Part shown: positions 17,965 to 26,689 of the stretch, piece by piece | How the letters are laid out: every line of letters begins with the position of its first letter | Numbering within the stretch: the first letter of the stretch is position 1 | Assembly (NCBI GenBank): GCA_018304045.1 | Contig: JAGVWZ010000015.1 | Span: 1-34,115, forward strand | DNA length: 34,115 nt | Reading direction: 5' to 3' | DNA from: Candidatus Pacearchaeota archaeon | Lineage (GTDB): Archaea; Nanobdellota; Nanobdellia; Pacearchaeales; GW2011-AR1 | Translations under genes and position numbers: made by a program | The notes under the pieces: model-generated | Databases searched by the model: none | What the model was told of the DNA's origin: nothing | Seen by the model: only the letters and a program-made list of their open reading frames with translations

Positions 17965-20793
17965 CTAATTTCTAGGTTTTAATTTTTTATTAAATATTTC
18001 CCTATATTCTTTTAATTTATCTTTTTCAGGTTTTTTAAATAACATGAATAATATAATTATAATAATCACCGCTATAAAAACTATTCCAGTGATATAAATT
18101 ATTAATGCCTTATTAACTTCATAGGAAGAATCTTCTTCAACAGGCTTTTTAGCAGGAGTTTCTTTTTTAATTAATTTACTGGAATTATCTATCTTTATGA
18201 CATTTTCCATTATTTTTCTAATACTTATATTAGCACTATTATTGTTAATTGAAATAAGTTTCAGATAAAGATCATAATAATCCCCTGAAGTTAAATTTAT
18301 TTTTAATTCCTGCCCAATAACCAGGATAAAATTCATTGGATTACTCATTAAACTGATATTTGCAGAGTAATTATCAAACGAATTCAATGTTAAAAAATGT
18401 TCAGATAAATTAAAATTAAATTTTATTTTTTCATTCTTCTTCAATGATTTTTCTATGCCTGAATTTAGTTGCTCTAAATTAACAACATAGGTTAAAGGGA
18501 TTTCAGTCACGCTTCCGCCTCCACCCCCACCTCCACCACCGCCATTATCATTATTGACAACAACAACTTCTGCTTCAGATGTAGTAAAATTATAAGTTCC
18601 ATTTGTAAAACAATTACCAACAATATCACAATAAGTAACATTATAATAATAGTCAGCAGAACTTGTTAAGCTGAAAATTGTAATTGAACTAGTTGTAGAA
18701 TTTACAGCATTTACCGCACTAGAACCAAGACCCTCACTTAAACCATAATTAACAGAATAATTGCAGTTTTCATTAGCAGACATAGAAATTATAGCACTGC
18801 TAGAAGATACAGAACTATTCACAGTTTGAAGAACAGGGTCTGTCTTATCATAAAGAATAGTATAATTGTTATTTGCAAAAGATGAATTTGTAACATTATT
18901 AAAAACAAGATAATTCCAAGAATAATTTCCCTCTAAAGTAATATTATAATAAATAAATGTAGAATTATTAACACCGCTTATATTTTTTGTTTGATTATAA
19001 ACTAAAATTCCACTAGAATTCCATATGTAAAAAGTTGCATTTTTTAAATGACTGTCTTCACTAGAAGATACATTTACAGAAAAATTAGTATTATTAATCA
19101 TATTGCTTCCTTTTTTAATATAAGCAGGATTTGAAGGATTTGTAAGATTTACAGATAAAAGATTCATAATCAATGTATTGTTTGAACTAGCATAAGCAAA
19201 ATTTCCTCTATTATCACTAGCCAAGCAATTCCATTTATAGGCTTGATATGAAAGAGTATAATTAAAACTACTAGAATTATCAGTTCCGCTTATGTTTTTT
19301 GTTTCACTATAGATTAAAATTCCACTAGAATTCCATAAGTAAAAGGTAATATTTTTCAACTGCCAATCACTAGCACTGCAATTAAAATTCTGACTAAGAT
19401 TTGAATTAATTCTATTATTTATAGGACTGGTTAAATTAACAGAAGGAGAAGTAGCATCTGCAAAAAGAACAGCAGAATAAATATCTATTCTTGAAAAATT
19501 TAATCCACTTCCAGAACTATCATCTATATTTTTTCCAGTGATATTTAGCAAATTTTGTATTTCACTTGGAGTTGCATCCCTATTGCTCTGCAGTTTGTAT
19601 AATTGATTTATAATTGCAAAAGCTCCTGCAACATGAGGGGTTGCCATAGAAGTACCTGAAACAATAGCATAATTTCCAGCACAAGTCCATCCAGCCCTGC
19701 AAGATGAAGGATTCCATCTTGTTGAGTTTATACTTCCTCCAGGAGCTAATAAATCAACTAAACTATTTCTATTAGTACTACTCCACATGGCATCTGCTTT
19801 AGTTGTTGCTCCAACAGTAGTTGCATTTGTTACACAAGCAGGAGCTGATACTTTTGCAGTCTGACCTTCATTTCCAGAAGCAATAATTACTGAAATATTG
19901 TAATTAGTTGCATTATTTATTGCAGGAGTAACTAAACTAGAAACAGGTTGACTATCACAATAACTAGTATAGCATAATTCCGGATTATTATCACAATCAG
20001 TACCAAGACTCATTGTTATAACAGAAATATTATAATTATTTGCATTATTAATACACCAGTTAATTGCAGCAGCAACATCATCAAAACTTCCAGAACCAAC
20101 AGAATTTAATACTTTAACACCAATCATGCTAATATTGATAGCAACACCTGAAATTCCACCACTAGCACCAACAATTCCTGCAACATGAGTTCCATGTCCA
20201 TGGTCATCTGTTTTAGAACAATTTTCAATGCAAGCCTTGCCAATGCAATCAATTAAACAAGCTGTTTTATTTTTTCCAACCAAATCTGGATGAGAAAAAT
20301 TAGTTCCGGTATCAACAATACATACTGTTTCTCCAAGCCCGGTTAGATTAAGAGTATTATACTGAAGTTTCCAAGTATTTGATGCATTTATCAATGGAAC
20401 ACTATCTTGTAAAAATGCATGAACTTTTTCAACAGAAAGAATAGAAACTATATTTTCATTTCTTTTTAACTCTTCTAGTTCTTCAGCATTGACTTGCATA
20501 GAAATATGACTATCAAATTCATGCCTTATGCTTTCTTCCCCAATATCTTCTTTAATTGAATCTTTTATTTCTTCTTTTTCTTTTTCAATTCTTTCATCAG
20601 ACTTTTCAGTCTTTATTAAAATTCCAGTTTCATTAGGAGGTTCTTTAATTTCAATAACAATAGTTATTTCCTCTTGTTTTTCAAGATTTTTATAAACACT
20701 AGATTCAACCTTATCACCAACATCATTAGAACTAACTAAAATTAGATTTAACAATAATATTAAAATTATAATTATCAGTCCTCTTTTTTTCAT
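17965..20793 (-). CDS. Membrane-anchored extracellular subtilisin-like (S8) protease with Ig-like repeats, poly-Gly linker and C-terminal TM
   Basis: Catalytic VCIVDTGTNFSHPDL, DDHGHGTHVAGIVG, VSGTSMATPHVAGA; signal peptide; GGGGGGGGGG linker; C-terminal hydrophobic helix plus basic tail. Confidence 0.95.
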   Translation of the reverse strand: MKKRGLIIIILILLLNLILVSSNDVGDKVESSVYKNLEKQEEITIVIEIKEPPNETGILIKTEKSDERIEKEKEEIKDSIKEDIGEESIRHEFDSHISMQVNAEELEELKRNENIVSILSVEKVHAFLQDSVPLINASNTWKLQYNTLNLTGLGETVCIVDTGTNFSHPDLVGKNKTACLIDCIGKACIENCSKTDDHGHGTHVAGIVGASGGISGVAINISMIGVKVLNSVGSGSFDDVAAAINWCINNANNYNISVITMSLGTDCDNNPELCYTSYCDSQPVSSLVTPAINNATNYNISVIIASGNEGQTAKVSAPACVTNATTVGATTKADAMWSSTNRNSLVDLLAPGGSINSTRWNPSSCRAGWTCAGNYAIVSGTSMATPHVAGAFAIINQLYKLQSNRDATPSEIQNLLNITGKNIDDSSGSGLNFSRIDIYSAVLFADATSPSVNLTSPINNRINSNLSQNFNCSASDWQLKNITFYLWNSSGILIYSETKNISGTDNSSSFNYTLSYQAYKWNCLASDNRGNFAYASSNNTLIMNLLSVNLTNPSNPAYIKKGSNMINNTNFSVNVSSSEDSHLKNATFYIWNSSGILVYNQTKNISGVNNSTFIYYNITLEGNYSWNYLVFNNVTNSSFANNNYTILYDKTDPVLQTVNSSVSSSSAIISMSANENCNYSVNYGLSEGLGSSAVNAVNSTTSSITIFSLTSSADYYYNVTYCDIVGNCFTNGTYNFTTSEAEVVVVNNDNGGGGGGGGGGSVTEIPLTYVVNLEQLNSGIEKSLKKNEKIKFNFNLSEHFLTLNSFDNYSANISLMSNPMNFILVIGQELKINLTSGDYYDLYLKLISINNNSANISIRKIMENVIKIDNSSKLIKKETPAKKPVEEDSSYEVNKALIIYITGIVFIAVIIIIILFMLFKKPEKDKLKEYREIFNKKLKPRN

Positions 20794-20800
20794 TTTATTA

Positions 20801-21127
20801 TTAATTATTTATAACCGCACATTTATTGTTTACGCAACCACACTTACCAACTCCACAATCTAAAATACTTTCACAATCCATTGAACAAATTTTATTTGAA
20901 CAATCAGGTTTATTCTTGATATTAACACAAGAATCTGCATGACAACAACTAGCAGGAACACAATCCTTGTTTTCTTTACATCCATTAGCAAAATCATAAT
21001 TTTCATCATCATTTCTAACAGCATAAATTATAAGAGTCAATAGCAAAATTAGTATAATAATTATAACAAGTATTTTTTTATTATAAATCACTTTGAATTT
21101 TAATCCCTGTTTTTTTGTTTTAACCAT
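20801..21127 (-). CDS. Cys-rich protein with an N-terminal membrane anchor (ORF track extends to 21172; internal Met MVKTKK preferred)
   Basis: TM ILVIIIILILLLTLIIYAV followed by a Cys-rich ectodomain CKENKDCVPASCCHADSC...CSNKICSMDC. Confidence 0.65.
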   Translation of the reverse strand: MVKTKKQGLKFKVIYNKKILVIIIILILLLTLIIYAVRNDDENYDFANGCKENKDCVPASCCHADSCVNIKNKPDCSNKICSMDCESILDCGVGKCGCVNNKCAVINN

Positions 21128-21179
21128 ATAATATGTAATAGAAATGCCTATAAAAATATTAGCAAAATACAACTATTTT

Positions 21180-21297
21180 TTAAGACTGAGAAAATCTTTT
21201 TTCGCACCCCGTGGTTTTAACCACGAATAAGAAAAAAGATTTTCGAGGTGATAAAGAACTCGAAAACAATCGGGGTTAAAAAGCCGAGTTCTTTACA
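21180..21297 (+). ncRNA. Structured repeated element, copy 1 (strand uncertain)
   Basis: GAAAATCTTTTTT/AAAAAAGATTTTC 13-bp stem enclosing CGTGGTT-TT-AACCACG, then AAGAACTCG...CGAGTTCTT; highly similar to 25167..25289. Confidence 0.6.
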
Positions 21298-21355
21298 GAT
21301 AGATATTTAAATTATAATACTCTTTATATAATAAAAAAGAGGATATGCTGATTAT

Positions 21356-22690
21356 ATGAAAATTTATGCAATAGGCGGTTTTAATGAAGTTGGAAAAAAC
21401 ATGACTGCTGTTGATTTAGGAGAAGATGTAATTATTTTTGATTGCGGATTATACCTCCCACCTATCGTAGAGCTAGAAGAATCAGAACGAGTCTATACTG
21501 AAAAAAGATTGAGGCAAATAGGCGCTGTTCCATCAGATGAAATCTTAGATGGTTTAAATTTAAGAGAAAAAGTAAGAGCAATTATTCCAAGTCATGCTCA
21601 TTTAGACCATATAGGAGCAATTCCATTTTTAGCCCATAGATATAATGCAGATATAATCGGAACACCTTTTACAATAGAAGTTCTTAAAACTCTTTTAAAT
21701 GAAGAACAACAACACCTAACAAATAGGATGAGAATTGTTCAGCCAAATTCTTTTTGTCATGTTCAAGGAAAAAACAAAAAATATAAAGTAGAATTCATAA
21801 ATATAACTCATTCAACACTTCAAACATCAATGATAGCACTTCATACAGATGAAGGCATTGTTCTTTATTCCAATGATTTTAAGTTGGATAACAATCCTAT
21901 TCTTGGAAAAAAACCCAATTATGAAAGATTAAAAGAAATTGGAAAAGAAGGAGTAAAAGTTATGATAGTGGATTCTCTTTATTCAGGAGATGAAAGAAAA
22001 ACAGCAAGTGAAAAAGTCGCAAGAACTCTTCTTGAAGAAGTAATGCTGACAACCAACAATGAAAAAGCAGCAGTATTTGTCACAACTTTTTCTTCCCACA
22101 TTGCAAGATTAAAATCCATTGTAGAATTTGGAAAACAATTAAACAGAAGAATAATATTTTTAGGAAGGAGTTTAAATAAATATGTAGTTTCTGCATCAAA
22201 AGTAGACCTATGCCCATTTATCCATGATATTGAAATAGCAACCTATAAAAATCAATTGGAAAAAAAACTAAAATTAATAAGCAAGAACAGGTCTCAGTAT
22301 CTAGTTGTATGTACAGGTCATCAAGGAGAACCAGGAAGTATTATGGACAGGATTTCAAGGAATAAACTGCCATTTCAATTTGAAAATGGAGATCATGCAA
22401 TTTTTTCTTCATCAGTTATTCCAACAAAAATAAACATAGAAAACAGGGAAAGATTAGACCAAAGATTGAGAAAAAGAGGGACAAGGTTGTTTAGTAATAT
22501 TCATGTTTCAGGTCATGCTGGAAGAGAAGATCTTAGAGATTTTATCAACATGGTTAATCCAGAACATATAATTCCTGCCCATGGTAGTCATGATAAAATT
22601 TCTCCAATGGTGAGTCTTGGAGAAGAACTAGGTTATAAAAACAATAAGAACATTCATTTATTAAATGATAGGCAAAAATTAGATTTATAA
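21356..22690 (+). CDS. RNase J-type beta-CASP metallo-beta-lactamase ribonuclease
   Basis: GGFNEVGKNMTAVDLGEDVIIFDCG...IPSHAHLDHIGAIPFL...VFVTTFSSHIARLKSI...CTGHQGEPGSIMDR...HVSGHAGREDLRDFI...PAHGSHD. Confidence 0.95.
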   Translation: MKIYAIGGFNEVGKNMTAVDLGEDVIIFDCGLYLPPIVELEESERVYTEKRLRQIGAVPSDEILDGLNLREKVRAIIPSHAHLDHIGAIPFLAHRYNADIIGTPFTIEVLKTLLNEEQQHLTNRMRIVQPNSFCHVQGKNKKYKVEFINITHSTLQTSMIALHTDEGIVLYSNDFKLDNNPILGKKPNYERLKEIGKEGVKVMIVDSLYSGDERKTASEKVARTLLEEVMLTTNNEKAAVFVTTFSSHIARLKSIVEFGKQLNRRIIFLGRSLNKYVVSASKVDLCPFIHDIEIATYKNQLEKKLKLISKNRSQYLVVCTGHQGEPGSIMDRISRNKLPFQFENGDHAIFSSSVIPTKINIENRERLDQRLRKRGTRLFSNIHVSGHAGREDLRDFINMVNPEHIIPAHGSHDKISPMVSLGEELGYKNNKNIHLLNDRQKLDL

Positions 22691-22691
22691 A

Positions 22692-23516
22692 ATGGTAATA
22701 GAAGAAATAGTAACATCTTTAAAAAATGCAGTAGCTCATGGAGATTCTTTAGAAACTGCAATTCAATTAGCAATTAATTCAGGTTATAATCCTAAAGATG
22801 TTAAAGAAGCATCACAATTTGTTTCAGGAAGTGCTGTTTCCTTTTTACAGCCAAGACATGATGAACAATTTGCAATGCCTGCTCAAAAAAGATTTTTTAC
22901 AGGAAATCCTGTAGGTATTCCAAAGCCAAATATACAAAGGCCAGGAATAAGGCCTTTTTCAGCTCAAGCTCTTCAACAACCACAACAAATGCAATCAAAT
23001 CAAATGCAACCAGTTCCATCAAGTCAATTCAGTAAAAATCAACAAATTCCACCTAATACAAATCAGCAACAGCAAAATCAAAACAAACCAACACAACAAA
23101 CTCAACAACAAAATAATTTAGCTCAACAAACTCAACAAACTCAACAACAAAATAATATATTACAACTAACTCAACCATACTCACAATCACAGCAATTGCA
23201 AACTAACCAACCATCTCAACCAATTACAAATCAAATAACAAACATAAGACAGGATAGTCAGGCAATAAAACAAAACATAAGTGATGGTTCTGTATATGCC
23301 AATGAGAATTCATCCTATAATAATCCATTCACTTCCTCCTCCCAATCCTCCTCACAGTCATTATCAAGAGAACTTGATAATATAAAACCTACAAAAGAAG
23401 GTCATATGAAAGAAATTCTTCTTCTTTTAGTATTAATCATATTAATAGGATTGTTAATTTTAAGTTTTGTATTCAAAAATCAAATTCTAGATTTTTTCAC
23501 AACACTTTCAGGATAA
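22692..23516 (+). CDS. Gln/Asn-rich low-complexity protein with a C-terminal tail anchor
   Basis: About 130-residue Q/N-rich segment; C-terminal TM ILLLLVLIILIGLLILSFVF; starts 1 nt after the RNase J stop. Confidence 0.8.
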   Translation: MVIEEIVTSLKNAVAHGDSLETAIQLAINSGYNPKDVKEASQFVSGSAVSFLQPRHDEQFAMPAQKRFFTGNPVGIPKPNIQRPGIRPFSAQALQQPQQMQSNQMQPVPSSQFSKNQQIPPNTNQQQQNQNKPTQQTQQQNNLAQQTQQTQQQNNILQLTQPYSQSQQLQTNQPSQPITNQITNIRQDSQAIKQNISDGSVYANENSSYNNPFTSSSQSSSQSLSRELDNIKPTKEGHMKEILLLLVLIILIGLLILSFVFKNQILDFFTTLSG

Positions 23517-23517
23517 A

Positions 23518-24315
23518 ATGGAAATTTACCAGCCTTCAGAAGATTCTCATCTTCTTTCAAATTCAGTAAAAGATTATTTAATCAATCTTAATAAGAAAAT
23601 CAATAATATTACTAATATCAATAATGTTAAATATAATAAGTCAAGTAACAATAAATATAATCCATATAGCTTAGCTTCTTTTATTAATCCTAATCACATT
23701 AATAATAAATCAATAAATTCTAATAACAACAATAATTCTAACTTATCTGCTAAATTTAAATCTTCAAATCTCATCAACTCTAACAAATCTCCACTATCAT
23801 CTTCCAATCACATTAATGATATTAAGGATTTAATTAAAATTATTGATATTGGTTCTGGCTCTGGTATTCAGGCAAAAACCTGCAAGAAATTAGGTTTTAA
23901 TAATATTTTAACATCTGACATAAATCCTAATGTAATAAAATCATTAAAAAAACAAGGATTTAAATCAATAAATTCCAATTTATTTGAAAAAATAAAAGGC
24001 AAATTTGATTTAATTATATTCAATCCACCCTATCTTCCAGAAGATAAAAATGAACCCCCAGATTCAAGACATGCAACAACAGCAGGAAAACAAGGCTATG
24101 AAATTATAATTAAATTTCTAAAGCAAGCTAAATCTCATTTAGAAACTAAGGGAACAATTCTTTTGTTATTTTCGTCTCTAAGCAAGCCAAATATAATCAA
24201 AAAACAAGCCAAAGCCCTAGGCTACGGCCTAAAACTTATAAAAAAACAAAATCTTTTCTTTGAAAAGATTTTCGTATATAAAATAAAGAGGAAACAATCA
24301 AAAGCTCTTTTATAG
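23518..24315 (+). CDS. HemK/Mtq2-type N5-glutamine methyltransferase with an Asn-rich insertion
   Basis: N-terminal YQPSEDSHLL; motif I IIDIGSGSGIQA; LIIFNPPYLPED; about 80-aa N/S/K-rich insert between them. Confidence 0.88.
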   Translation: MEIYQPSEDSHLLSNSVKDYLINLNKKINNITNINNVKYNKSSNNKYNPYSLASFINPNHINNKSINSNNNNNSNLSAKFKSSNLINSNKSPLSSSNHINDIKDLIKIIDIGSGSGIQAKTCKKLGFNNILTSDINPNVIKSLKKQGFKSINSNLFEKIKGKFDLIIFNPPYLPEDKNEPPDSRHATTAGKQGYEIIIKFLKQAKSHLETKGTILLLFSSLSKPNIIKKQAKALGYGLKLIKKQNLFFEKIFVYKIKRKQSKALL

Positions 24316-24323
24316 AGCTTTTT
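24300..24323 (+). terminator. Hairpin plus T-tract at the end of the RNase J operon
   Basis: AAAAGCTCT-TTTAT-AGAGCTTTT(T), overlapping the stop codon. Confidence 0.5.
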
Positions 24324-24367
24324 GTTTATGAAATAAAAATAAAGAAAAAATAAGAAAAAATTTAGTT

Positions 24368-25009
24368 TTATCTACAAGCAGTTAAACTTCTATATAATAT
24401 TCCTTTTTCATTTACACAAGCATAAGCACTTCCATTGCCAGTCATATTATTTGAAGCAATTACTCCTTGAAATCTAGTTAAAGAAGCCTTAACAACTAAT
24501 TGGTCAAGAATAGTTTCTAATACCACTCCACTAGGAGATCCTGTTTTTATTAAAGTTAAATCTCCCTCTAATTTTGCTAGTCCTGAATAAGGTGTTATTG
24601 TAAGACTTCCGTTTTCATTACTTTTGAATACAACACCTCCTGTGTATCCTACTTTAGTTAGAGTTAAATCTGATTCTAATTTTGTATATCCTGACTGCGG
24701 AGTTATAGTCAAACTTCCCTCATTGTTTGTTTTGAAAACTGCACCACCAGATTGTCCTATTTTAGTTAATGTTAAATCAGATTCTAACTTAGTAACCCCT
24801 GTTCTAGATGATAACTTTAAAGCATTTCCACTTGAGATTGTTCCCTGAACTTCACAAATAGAATCTGCATCACAAGAATTTGCTTTTAGATTACTTTGAA
24901 AAATTGCATTTCCAGTTATAGAAGAAGTTGCAACAGATGCAACAACAGCAATAACAAGAACAGCTCCAATTAAGAACCACAAATTAACATTAATATTATT
25001 ATTTTTCAT
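24368..25009 (-). CDS. Secreted/anchored protein with 36-aa tandem repeats
   Basis: Signal anchor ...ATSSITGNAIF; repeats TKLESDLTLTKIGQSGGAVFKTNNEGSLTITPQSGY / TKLESDLTLTKVGYTGGVVFKSNENGSLTITPYSGL / AKLEGDLTLIKTGSPSGVVLE. Confidence 0.8.
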   Translation of the reverse strand: MKNNNINVNLWFLIGAVLVIAVVASVATSSITGNAIFQSNLKANSCDADSICEVQGTISSGNALKLSSRTGVTKLESDLTLTKIGQSGGAVFKTNNEGSLTITPQSGYTKLESDLTLTKVGYTGGVVFKSNENGSLTITPYSGLAKLEGDLTLIKTGSPSGVVLETILDQLVVKASLTRFQGVIASNNMTGNGSAYACVNEKGILYRSLTACR

Positions 25010-25166
25010 AATATATTTTTATTTATTTAAACCTCTTTTCATCATCTTTTTACTTATCTATTAATAAAAACAGAATTTATATATATATGTTTTTACTAAC
25101 TTAATTATTAAACCTTCTTAATTTAAGCATATTTCCAACTACAATTATCCTTAAACATCAAAAATC

Positions 25167-25289
25167 TTAAGACTTAGAAAATCTTTTTTTCGCACCATCG
25201 AAGGTTTTTAACCTCCAAGAAAGAAAAAAGATTTTCGAGGTGATAAAGAACTCGAAAAAATTCGGAGTTTTAACGCCAAGTTCTTTACA
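25167..25289 (+). ncRNA. Structured repeated element, copy 2 (strand uncertain)
   Basis: Same 5' and 3' blocks as 21180..21297; stem GAAAATCTTTTTT/AAAAAAGATTTTC; inner hairpin AGGTT-TTT-AACCT. Confidence 0.6.
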
Positions 25290-25344
25290 TTTTTGTGGCT
25301 TAAAAATCCATTATAGAGTATATAAATTTTTAAATATAAAAAAA

Positions 25345-25378
25345 TAACCCTATTTTAATACAAATAGGGGTATTATTT
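25345..25378 (+). promoter_or_regulatory. Hairpin in the mre11 leader overlapping an SD-like AGGGG
   Basis: CCCTATTT-TAATAC-AAATAGGG, 8 nt upstream of the TTG start. Confidence 0.45.
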
Positions 25379-26568
25379 TGAAATTCGCACACATAGCAGA
25401 TAGTCATCTTGGAGGTTGGAGACAGCCAGAATTACAGCTCCTTAATTTAGAATCCTTTAGAGTAGCCATAGATACTTGTATTAATGAAAAAGTAGAATTT
25501 ATTCTATTTTCAGGAGATTTATTTGACTCTGCATTTCCACCAATAGAAACATTAAAAGAAACTTTTAATGAATTCAGAAAATTAAAAGAAGCAGGCATAA
25601 AATCATTCATAATAGCAGGAAGCCATGATTATTCTGTTTCAGGAAAAACATTTTTAGATGTACTTGAAAAAGCAGGATTCTGTGAAATATGCAAATATGA
25701 ACTTGATGAAGTAAATAATAAAATAATTCTCAAGCCATCTATATTCAAATCCAATTATATCTATGGCTATCCTGGAAAAAAATCAGGGCTTGAAATCCAG
25801 GATTTAAGAAAAATAGAAATAAAAGAAGATTATTCTAATTATTTCAGGATTTTAATGCTTCATACAACAATAACTGAAGTTGCTGAAAGTCTGCCCATAG
25901 AAACAATAGACCTTTCTTTAATGCCAAAAGCAGACTACTATGCACTTGGACACATACATGTTGATTTTGAAAAAGAAATCAATGGAAAACCCGCAATATA
26001 CGGAGGCCCAACCTTTCCTAATAATTTCAAAGAACTAGAAGAACTAAAATACGGTTCTTTTTACATTATAACAATAGAAGGATTTACAAAAATAACAAAA
26101 AAAGAAATAAAATTAAAAGAAGTAGAATTAGTTGAAATAAACATTGAAAATTCATTAAAAGGAACAGAAAAGATTCTAAATGAACTTGAAAAAAAAAATA
26201 TTAAAGACAAGATAGTTCTTTTAAAAATATATGGAAAATTAAAAGAGGGAAAAATATCAGATATAAAATTCCAGGAAATAGAAGATTACTTGAAAAAAGT
26301 AAATGCTTATTCTTTTTTAAAAAACATTTCTAAACTTGAGATTGAAAAAGAAGGTTTTGAACCTCAAATGCAAACAGGAGAAATGGAAAATGTAGAAGAA
26401 ATTTTAGTTAAAAGATATGAAAAAGAAAATCCATCTAACTTCAATGAATATATTTTTCCACTTATAGAATCTTTAAGTCTAGAAAAACAAGAAGGAGAAA
26501 CATCTAATATTTTTGAATCTCGTTTAGTCTCTGAAATAAACAAAGTTATGGAATTAGATTTACAATGA
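25378..26568 (+). CDS. mre11: DNA double-strand break repair nuclease Mre11
   Basis: KFAHIADSHLGGW...LFSGDLFDSA...IIAGSHDYS...LMLHTTI...YYALGHIHVD...YGGPTF; TTG start. Confidence 0.93.
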   Translation: MKFAHIADSHLGGWRQPELQLLNLESFRVAIDTCINEKVEFILFSGDLFDSAFPPIETLKETFNEFRKLKEAGIKSFIIAGSHDYSVSGKTFLDVLEKAGFCEICKYELDEVNNKIILKPSIFKSNYIYGYPGKKSGLEIQDLRKIEIKEDYSNYFRILMLHTTITEVAESLPIETIDLSLMPKADYYALGHIHVDFEKEINGKPAIYGGPTFPNNFKELEELKYGSFYIITIEGFTKITKKEIKLKEVELVEINIENSLKGTEKILNELEKKNIKDKIVLLKIYGKLKEGKISDIKFQEIEDYLKKVNAYSFLKNISKLEIEKEGFEPQMQTGEMENVEEILVKRYEKENPSNFNEYIFPLIESLSLEKQEGETSNIFESRLVSEINKVMELDLQ

Positions 26569-26605
26569 TTAATGAATATATAAAAAATAAACAAAGACAA
26601 AAAAT

Positions 26606-26689
26606 CCTGGGTTCAACAGTCATGTTAATGACTGTAAATTTAGGAGGTGACTTGTTATGGAACCCTAGGTTCATACGAATATGATCCTA
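26606..26689 (+). promoter_or_regulatory. Structured rad50 leader with minimal ORF (MEP*)
   Basis: Hairpin A CCT-GGGTTC/GAACCC-T-AGG enclosing ACAGTCAT-GTTA-ATGACTGT; SD AGGAGGTGA + ATG GAA CCC TAG (26657..26668); hairpin B TAGGTTCATA-CGAA-TATGATCCTA contains the rad50 ATG. Confidence 0.6.

Noticed and set aside
22980-23260. CRISPR-like array from repeated CAACAAACTCAACAA
   Set aside because: It is in-frame Q-rich coding low complexity with no regular spacers; no CRISPR array or cas gene found in the window.
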